Assembly: GCA_006386115.1 (NCBI GenBank)
Contig: VFIW01000010.1
Location: 682,001-746,000 of the forward strand
Origin: Globisporangium splendens
Taxonomy: Eukaryota > Oomycota > Peronosporomycetes > Pythiales > Pythiaceae
Length of the DNA: 64,000 nt
Reading direction: 5' to 3'
Part shown: piece after piece, positions 57,188-64,000 of the stretch
Layout: the number at the start of each line of letters is the position of its first letter
Numbering within the stretch: position 1 is the stretch's first letter
Position numbers and translations under genes: made by a program
The notes under the pieces: model-generated
What the model saw: only the letters and a program-made list of their open reading frames with translations
Databases searched by the model: none
Told to the model about the DNA's origin: nothing

Positions 57188-60054
57188 ATGATGCCGACAG
57201 GTACAACACCACCACCAGGTGCAGTGCCCCCCGGCGGACCCCAGTCGTCGGGGCTGCCTCGTCCAGCCAGCGTGCGCGCATCGTTTCTGTCAAAATTGAC
57301 GCCGTTCCAGAGCCGAACGGTGTCTGTTGTGCCATATGCCCCAGAGCGATTAAGCATTTCGCAGGAAGCGATGACCCCGGCGATGGCTGAGGCGATTATC
57401 CAAGCGGTTGGTTGTTATGTTGATGTTTTTTGTAGCCGAGTGAGCAGCTATGTGTCTAATCCACATTGCACTCATCTAATAGGGCATCCAAGCCGAAAAG
57501 AGGGCATCAAGAATTGCGTTGGAAAATGAGCGAGCGGAGCAGCAACAGCCAAATACGCTTTTTGCTGCACTCAAAATTCGTCGAGCTTTGCGGCGACCGA
57601 AATCCGGAAAAATGGCCGAGCCAGAGGAAAAAGTCGATGAAGCAAAAGCCAACTTGGATCGGCATATGAAAGTGTTATCACGGTACAAAGTCCGGCGGGT
57701 TGATTTCATCGACCCTGAAGGAGCTACAATGAAAAACCTGGGGTGGTTCATGGTGAATCCGCACAGCACGCTATTCAAAATGTGGCAGTTGGTAAGCTTT
57801 AAATGCTGTAATTGCTTGTAGGTGCTGTTCTCATTCTTGCTCTTTTGCAGGGGACACTTCTGTTGATCATATACCAAAGCTTCTTGCTTCCCTACGGCCT
57901 TGCTTTTGGTGGCAATGACAGCAACACAATGGACATTTTCACCAGTTGCGTTTTTGCGTGGGACATTGGCATTCAGTTCAACATTCCGATCGCCCCAGCG
58001 AATGAAGGAGACGAGTATATCACAAATCGGCGGCAGATAGCGACGACGTACGCACGCGGATGGTACGCAAGATTTGTTGCATTCACAGATTGATGAATGT
58101 GGGGCTGACTCAATGTTCTACTGACTGCTTTTTTTCGAGAAGGCTATTCTTCGATGTGATCGCGTGCTTTCCGTTTGACCGTTTGGCCCTACTGATCAAC
58201 AATTATGATTCAAGTGGAGCCGGAAACTTGAACATTTTGGGTCTCTTGAAAGCTTTGCGTGTCCCGCGACTTCTTCGTCTTGTTCGTCTGCTACGCGTGA
58301 TCAAGATTTTCAAGATTCGTCCGGAATTACGTCGTTGGTTGCAATATTCGCGGCATGCCAACCTGCTACGACTCATACGGCTCGTGCTGTCATTCTTGGC
58401 TATTAATCACTATGTGGCGTGTATATGGTACGGCGCTGTGGCAAGCGCCGAAACGAAAGCTCAAGATAGCAGCACGGACTCGCTTCACCTATACTTTGCG
58501 TCCTACTGCACGTCGATTTTGGTGGTCATGGAGCAGAACATCACCATTTATGACGACAACGAGTACGTATTTTGTATTCTGATGATGGTGATGGGAGCAG
58601 TTTTGATGGCTGTAGTGTTCGGGAACGTTGCGATTCTTATCGCAAACTACTACGAAAGCCAGAGCAACCACCAGAAGAAGATGGAATGGCTCTTGGCAAG
58701 TATGAACCGAATGAAGCTTCCGAACGATCTCCAAAATCGCATCAACGACTACTACCAAGCCATGTGGGAACGCCATGGAACGCTTGATGGGGCCGTGACT
58801 GCATTTGTTCCTGAGTTATCCCGGAATCTTGCCTATGAAGTGGAGCTCTTTTTGCGGATGGACATGATCAATCGCGCTCCAATCTTTCAGAACTGCAGTG
58901 CCAAGGTTGTACAAGAACCGGTGATGGAACTCGAGTTGCAAGTGTTCATGCCTTGAGACTACATTGTCGTTCGAGGCGAGGTTGGCAACGACATGTATTT
59001 CGTACAAAATGTTGTGTGTGAAGTCACAAAAGACCTCGCGCTACAGTCTGGCAGATCGCTATCCAGTCTCATCCCTGATTCAGATCCATATGCCAACGAA
59101 ATCGTGTTGAAGGTATTAAGCCAAGGGGACTACTTTGGAGAAATTGCGTTGCTGATGAACTGCAAACGAACGGCAAATGTGCGAGCGCAGGGGTTCTCAG
59201 AGCTGTGCACGCTGACGAGGGAAGTATTTGAGAGCATTTCTTTGCGGTACCTGGAGGACCGCAATATTATCGAGAAATTTATCATGGACAAATACGATCC
59301 AGGGATGCTTCAAGCTGCTATGAAACAATCACAAGAAGTGACCATGCGAACAGGAGCAGCAGCTTCAAGAGCTACTCTCGACTCTCAAGCATTATCCGAG
59401 AACAAGATCCTTGACATGTTACGAAAGATTGATGTACGACTGCATCGACTCGAACACAGAATCGACCGGGAAGCACGAGAGCGTCATGACAGTGATATTC
59501 GCTTTCAGATGGAACTTGGCAGACATTCAACCGGAAGTCCCCACAACTTATCTGTCAGCTCCCCATCCGTCCCAGAATCCCTGGTTTACGAGCCAGAACG
59601 GGTCTCTATGCGAAACCTGTTTTCTCAGGTTCCTCGTGCGGACTCGAGCGCCAGCCAGCGAGCCAAATCTCCGAAACAAAAAGTGGTAGATGGCGTTGCC
59701 ACCCCCGAAAACATTGACGAAAAGAAAGTCTGGAAACGTCTTGCACTGTCACGACCAGGAAGTTGGCGAAACACTCGAAGGGAAGGTTCGATTGAGAGCC
59801 TACGACTTCGCGGTCTCGTCAAACCCGGAACGGCATCCCACCACTCCAGTCGGGGATCGTCCATAAATGCCACGATGTCTGCAGATTTGCTAAACGAGCC
59901 CTCTCTTCGCGACCCTTGCATATCACCGCAAGTCGATGAAGAAGCCGACCGTTTTGACACAGGCGCGTTACTGAGTGACTTGGCATCTCGACTGACCCAC
60001 ATTGAGCATCGGCACGACGAAGAGCACGAAGAGCATTCCCACGAGAGTGGATGA
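57188..60054 (+). pseudogene. CNG/EAG-like ion channel with internal TGA
   Basis: A six-helix cation channel with a cyclic-nucleotide-binding domain. Exons are 57188-57406, 57483-57791, 57851-58062 and 58143-60054, all in phase; about 883 codons. The N-terminal motif KNLGWFMVNPHSTLFKMWQL leads into S1. The voltage sensor S4 carries spaced Arg (LLKALRVPRLLRLVRLLRVIK). The pore region reads SILVVMEQNITIYDDNEY, without the usual GYG filter. S6 is GAVLMAVVFGNVAILIANYYE. The nucleotide-binding domain is cut by TGA at 58954-58956 (VFMP-stop-DYIVVRGEVGND), where the family has Gly; the frame then continues (QGDYFGEIALL, KRTANVRA) to a long cytosolic tail. So it is a pseudogene, a readthrough product or a sequence error. 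Without readthrough the product would lack the binding domain. Confidence 0.78.
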
Positions 60055-60323
60055 AGTTTCCATGCGGATCACGTTTCTTCTTGAAGGCGAAAAGCATTGT
60101 AGATTAGTGTAACATACTATTTAATCATGTTGTCCAGTTCATCGCCACAGGGGGCAAGTTGCCGACTACTTTGAAAGAAACTCCTGGCAGTCGTTCAAGC
60201 ATACATGAATCGGAGCAGGCTCACTCATACTGCGTGCATGGAAACCACAAGAAAGGTAAGGAAGCACCAAGCGTCAAAACCCACCGTGGTTTGTTTCCAG
60301 ACTATGGATTCAAGTAATTAATC
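60055..60323. other. Convergent gap
   Basis: Between the channel (plus) and the DnaJ gene (minus). No gene seen; 3' flanks of both. Confidence 0.5.
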
Positions 60324-61336
60324 CTAGCCCAAGATCTTGACGAGTGCTGCTTTCTGAAGACTTGTCAAGTGCTTTGGGAATCGAATATCAAACTTGATGA
60401 CTAGATCGCCGCGCTCTCCCGGGCGATTCGAGATCGGCATGCCTTCCTTCTTGACGACCTTTTCGCTCGATGGGTTCACGACATCGTTGCATGGGATTGC
60501 CAACTTGCGTCCATCGAGCGTCGGAACCTCGACGCAGTAGTCTCCAAGCGCTTCGCTCAGCTTCAGTTTGGCGACAAACACCAAGCTGGCGCCGTCACGA
60601 GAGTAAAACGCATGCTTGGCTTGCGTGATCTGGAACACGACATCGCCCGCTTCGTTCGTTCGGGATTCGTTGCCCTCGCGGTCGAATGTGATCTTCGTGC
60701 CGTGCTTCCAGCCTGGTTTGACCTTGGTCTGGAAGATCTTTGGTTCGTCCAGGAGCTCGTCGTTTTGCAGCCGTTTGCGCACAATCTCAATGGTCTTGGT
60801 CACGCCGCTGAAGAGCCCTTCGAGGGTGCATTCAAGGTCGCGCACGATCGGGTCTGCCTTTCCCGGACCCTTCTTCCGCAAAGCGCTCGCAAAGGGCATC
60901 GTGTCGCCAAAGCCGAAATCGCAAAACGGGTTCGCCGTGCCAAAGAATTTGTTGAACACGCCTTCAGATGCGCGCTCGTTGAATGCGTACCCATCACGCA
61001 TCTCGCCATTGTCGTCGGGGACGCCGTTTTTCAGTCCGTCGTAGCCATACTGGTCAAACGTCGCACGCTTCTGTGGATCGCCGAGCACGTCGTATGCCTC
61101 GGAGATTTCCTGGAACTTGTGCTGCGCTTCAGCGAGATTGCTCTTGTTCTTGTCGGGGTGCCATTTCACCGCAAGCTTGCGGTAGCTGAGGTGCATTCAC
61201 ATGGATGACAAAGCACTGTGAGTTCAAGCATCGAGTGCAAAGGTATGGGAAACTACGTCCATATTCTGACGTACGCTTTCTTGATTTCTTGGTCCGCAGC
61301 CCCACGGGAAACCTCGAGAATCTCATAGTAGTCCAT
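60324..61336 (-). CDS. Class B (type II) DnaJ/Hsp40 co-chaperone
   Basis: Stimulates Hsp70 ATPase activity and hands over unfolded clients. Two exons, 61336-61275 and 61185-60324, with an 89-nt intron (GTACGT...CTCAG) that splits the J domain in phase; about 307 residues. The first exon is [20 protein letters not shown]; the second resumes [17 protein letters not shown] with the essential HPD. A short linker without a long G/F region follows. There is no zinc-finger, so it is the DNAJB type. The two C-terminal client-binding folds include [38 protein letters not shown] and [15 protein letters not shown]. Closest by eye to DNAJB13/DNAJB1-like proteins. DNAJB13 is a cilium protein, but the assignment to that branch is uncertain. 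Confidence 0.9.
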
Positions 61337-61634
61337 TTGAACTTGTTCGAGTCGGAATGCTTGCTCGGGTTAGGTTGTCGGCTCTGTGCCCCACGCAATT
61401 GTGTTGCGTTCTCTTGTTGCTCGTTTTCAAAATAGACTGACAGCATGTGATCTCAGGAAAAGGCACAGCGCGCTTGGAAATAGCGCGATTCACCGGACGC
61501 CACAAAAATACAAGTTCAAACTGCACAAATATAAACCAGGAACTCACCAAGCATCCAAGAAAAACAAACGCGATTCTCCTGAGACGGTGGGAATAGGATG
61601 CACTTCTTTCAATTATCATGCGGAGGCAACACAC
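61337..61634. other. Promoter side of the DnaJ gene
   Basis: About 300 bp between the DnaJ start and the GH3 stop, both minus strand. No gene seen. Confidence 0.5.
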
Positions 61635-64000
61635 TTACTCGACTGCAATGAGTTCGTCAAAAAGCGCTGAAGCAGCTTGACTAAGAGCAGGAAGTACTGC
61701 CGATGAAGTTGCTGGAACAGTTGGCTTTGAGTTCGCTGGCGCTGGTGCTGGCGTCGACTTCAACTCAAACGGCCGAATGATACGTTTCTCGCTCTGCAAG
61801 TGCACGAGGAACGCGACGCGTTCATGCACGCCGTTTGTGAAGAAAACCTCGTAATATCCAGGAAACAGCGTCAGGTTTCCAGCATCGTCGTAGAGCGCGA
61901 GTGTTGTCTCCGTGACATGGAACTCCAATTGCGTGACTTCTGCTGGCGCAAGGCTTACACGCTTGTATGTGAACAATTGCTGATTCAGCAACGTGACTGG
62001 ACCCATGGCGTCAATGGAGAGCGGCCGAAAGAACCCAAACACGACTTCGTCGCCCGACCGGTTGCCATCGTTCGAGACAATGAGCTGAAACGTGGCATTG
62101 AGATCCCTGGAAACTACCTGTGTTGAAGAAATCGTATCTTCTAGACCATTATTCGAGGACGACGCGATCGAGAATTTCGTGTAGCTCAGGCCATAGCCGA
62201 ATGGGAACACCGGTACTTCCTTGTAGTACTTGTACGATCGCCCAGGGTATTCGGTCATGCTCATGCTCTTCATTTGCACCGAGTCGATATAGTTCGAACG
62301 GTACATCGTGACTGGCAGCTTGCCTCCCGGGTTGTGGTCGCCAAGCAGGATGTCTGCGAGCGCCTCGGCGCCGTAGAACCCCGGGTAGAAGGCTTCTACG
62401 AGACTGTCGGTGTGCAGAATGAGTTCTTCCGTGCCGATCACACCTCCATTGAAGAGAACCACAATCGTGGGCTTCCCAACGCGTCGGACGGTCTTGAGAA
62501 GCTGCATCTGAATCGCTGGTAACTCGATATTCTCTCGATCGTACGCTTCTCGCTCGATGCTTGTATCAATCCCTAGAAACAGAACCACTGCGTCGGCTTC
62601 TTTCGTGATCGCGACAGCGGAAGAGAACTCCGACGTCGATGTATCGTTGATCCCGCAGCCGCGCACCCACTTTGTGTTTGGCTCACCATTCTTCTTCGTC
62701 AGCGCCTCAAATGGCGTCTGCACACAGTTCAATTCCTTGTAGTCGCCGTGGCAGATCTGGCCATAGTAGTTGCCCATCATGCCTTCGCGCGCGCTGGCAT
62801 GCGGCCCAATGACCGCGACTTTCTTGCCTTTCTGCAACGGCAGCGTCTCGCCATGGTTCTGCAGCAGCACAATCGACTTTTGTGTCATGTCCAGACTCAG
62901 TTTCTGTGACTTTTGGGACCGCACTTCACTCGGGGCCACGTGCCAGTACGGCTGGTCGTCAATGGGATCAAACAGCCCGAGCTCGAAGCGCAGCTTCAGC
63001 GAGTGACGGATCGCGTCGTCAATGTATTTCCCCTCGAGCCGCTCCTCCGCAACGAGCTTCTCGATACACTCTTGATACACTTCTCCGCTATTGATGTCCG
63101 TGCCGCTCTGGATCGCCAGCAGACCTGCGTCGCAGAGCGTCTTGGTGTAGTGGCGATGGTCGAAGATCCCCCTGAGCGCACCCGAGTCGCTCGTGATGTA
63201 GCCATCAAAGCCCAACGTATCGCGCAGCAAGTGCGTCGTGGCATCGTTCACGCACATGGGTATACCATTCAAACTGTTGTACGAGCACATGATACCCTTG
63301 GCGTTGCCGTCAACGACTGAAGCCCGGAATGCCGGGAAGTACGTGTCGGCAAAGTCGTACTTGGACACGATCGCGTCGAACGCCATGCGGTCCACGCCCG
63401 CATAGTGCTCGTACGAGTACGCGACCCAGTGCTTGAGCGTCACGACAGCCTGGAGGTAGCGCGAGTCCGGTCCTTCCTGAAGCCCGCGCGTGTACGCGAC
63501 GCCATACAAAGCGTTCACGAGCGGATCTTCCGACGGCGTCTCCATGTTGCGTCCCCAGCGCGGATCGCGGTTGATGTTAATGTTCGGCGACCAGCAGTCG
63601 AGGCCCAAGTGCGGACCCGCCGCGTAGTTCTCGCGCGCACCTTCAAGCCACAGCGCGCGCAGCTCCCAGCCAATGACTCGCGCCATTTTCTCCACAACGT
63701 TGGTGTCAAAGATCGCGCCGATGTTGACGGGGTTGGGGAAGTTCGTCGCGCAGTTGGTGCCGCACGTCGACTGCACGCCGTGGACGCAGTTGGCGCCCCA
63801 GTTGTACTCGGGCAGTCCGATCGCCGAGACGTTCCCTCTCGGGCTCGCGCGCGCCGTGAGCAGCAGTACTTTTTCGTGGAGCGAGAGCCGATGCAGCAGG
63901 TCCTCGACGCGCGCGGGCGTCGCCAGCGACGTGTTGCAGAACGGTAGCGTGCTGTGTGGGGGCTCACAGGCGCGCGGGATCGCGGCGCGCACGATGTGCG
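61635..64000 (-). CDS. Glycoside hydrolase family 3 (beta-xylosidase/glucosidase type), 5' end cut off
   Basis: A probable secreted wall- or plant-polysaccharide enzyme. The frame is open to the window edge; no ATG is seen before the conserved start, so the N-terminus and any signal peptide lie outside. About 785 residues are visible. The order fits the beta-xylosidase branch: PFCNTSLATPARVEDLL, WGANCVHGVQ, SPNININRDPRWGRN, TLKHWVAYSYE, the nucleophile Asp in GYITSDSGAL, then the second domain with AVIGPHASAREGMMGNYYG and the Glu-containing IEREAYDRENIELP, and the C-terminal FnIII-like domain after PFGYGLSYTKF. A Pro/Ala-rich tail ends at 61635. Substrate (xylose, glucose or galactose links) cannot be told from sequence alone. 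Confidence 0.88.
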   Translation of the reverse strand, partial: HIVRAAIPRACEPPHSTLPFCNTSLATPARVEDLLHRLSLHEKVLLLTARASPRGNVSAIGLPEYNWGANCVHGVQSTCGTNCATNFPNPVNIGAIFDTNVVEKMARVIGWELRALWLEGARENYAAGPHLGLDCWSPNININRDPRWGRNMETPSEDPLVNALYGVAYTRGLQEGPDSRYLQAVVTLKHWVAYSYEHYAGVDRMAFDAIVSKYDFADTYFPAFRASVVDGNAKGIMCSYNSLNGIPMCVNDATTHLLRDTLGFDGYITSDSGALRGIFDHRHYTKTLCDAGLLAIQSGTDINSGEVYQECIEKLVAEERLEGKYIDDAIRHSLKLRFELGLFDPIDDQPYWHVAPSEVRSQKSQKLSLDMTQKSIVLLQNHGETLPLQKGKKVAVIGPHASAREGMMGNYYGQICHGDYKELNCVQTPFEALTKKNGEPNTKWVRGCGINDTSTSEFSSAVAITKEADAVVLFLGIDTSIEREAYDRENIELPAIQMQLLKTVRRVGKPTIVVLFNGGVIGTEELILHTDSLVEAFYPGFYGAEALADILLGDHNPGGKLPVTMYRSNYIDSVQMKSMSMTEYPGRSYKYYKEVPVFPFGYGLSYTKFSIASSSNNGLEDTISSTQVVSRDLNATFQLIVSNDGNRSGDEVVFGFFRPLSIDAMGPVTLLNQQLFTYKRVSLAPAEVTQLEFHVTETTLALYDDAGNLTLFPGYYEVFFTNGVHERVAFLVHLQSEKRIIRPFELKSTPAPAPANSKPTVPATSSAVLPALSQAASALFDELIAVE

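Noticed and set aside
1..64000. tRNA, rRNA, CRISPR arrays, integrons or prophage
   Set aside because: None was seen on either strand, and the region is plainly nuclear eukaryotic DNA. tRNA detection by eye is weak, so a tRNAscan run would be the real test.

Overview
The window is nuclear DNA from a eukaryote, most likely an oomycete of the Phytophthora/Pythium/Globisporangium kind. Genes are dense and on both strands, and are split by short GT-AG introns (about 60-110 nt). The gene set also fits: Ala/Gly/His-rich 28-residue ankyrin-like repeat proteins, PH-domain-rich scaffolds, a PH/EDR2-type protein, a B12-dependent ribonucleotide reductase with a eukaryotic-style leader, and an ion channel with a cyclic-nucleotide-binding domain. 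I saw no rRNA, tRNA, CRISPR array or intact transposon. Exon limits below come from reading splice sites and keeping frame, not from RNA.

Layout. 1-8 kb: a partial minus-strand exon, a PLK4-type kinase (6 exons), a hypothetical acidic protein, a gene-poor stretch with coding debris, and a three-exon membrane protein. 8-12 kb: two tandem minus-strand repeat proteins, one intact and one with a single-base frameshift. 12.9-23.6 kb is a conserved housekeeping block: ETF-ubiquinone oxidoreductase, class II ribonucleotide reductase, a GON4L-like SANT protein, a small RRM protein and a METTL6-like tRNA methyltransferase. 24-32.4 kb: a third repeat-family locus that is a clear pseudogene, butted against a truncated PH-domain exon; then a p25-alpha/PH protein; then a fourth, intact repeat protein.

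33-44 kb: a giant minus-strand GAF/IQ/EF-hand gene broken at several points, and a PH-EDR2 (DUF1336) gene. 44.8-48.7 kb: a GRIP-domain golgin. 48.9-56.5 kb: a PDZ plus about eight-PH scaffold and RNA polymerase III subunit RPC3. 57-64 kb: a channel with a nonsense codon in its nucleotide-binding domain, a class B DnaJ, and a GH3 beta-xylosidase/glucosidase running off the window end.

Working themes. Several genes concern phosphoinositides and membranes (PH scaffolds, EDR2, golgin), centriole/cilium biology (PLK4, and p25-alpha by inference) and basic metabolism. The least usual parts are the repeat family seen in different stages of decay, the recurrent in-frame stops and one-base shifts in otherwise coherent genes, and the atypical channel pore. 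Either this region carries many young pseudogenes or the assembly has local errors; RNA and fresh reads would tell.
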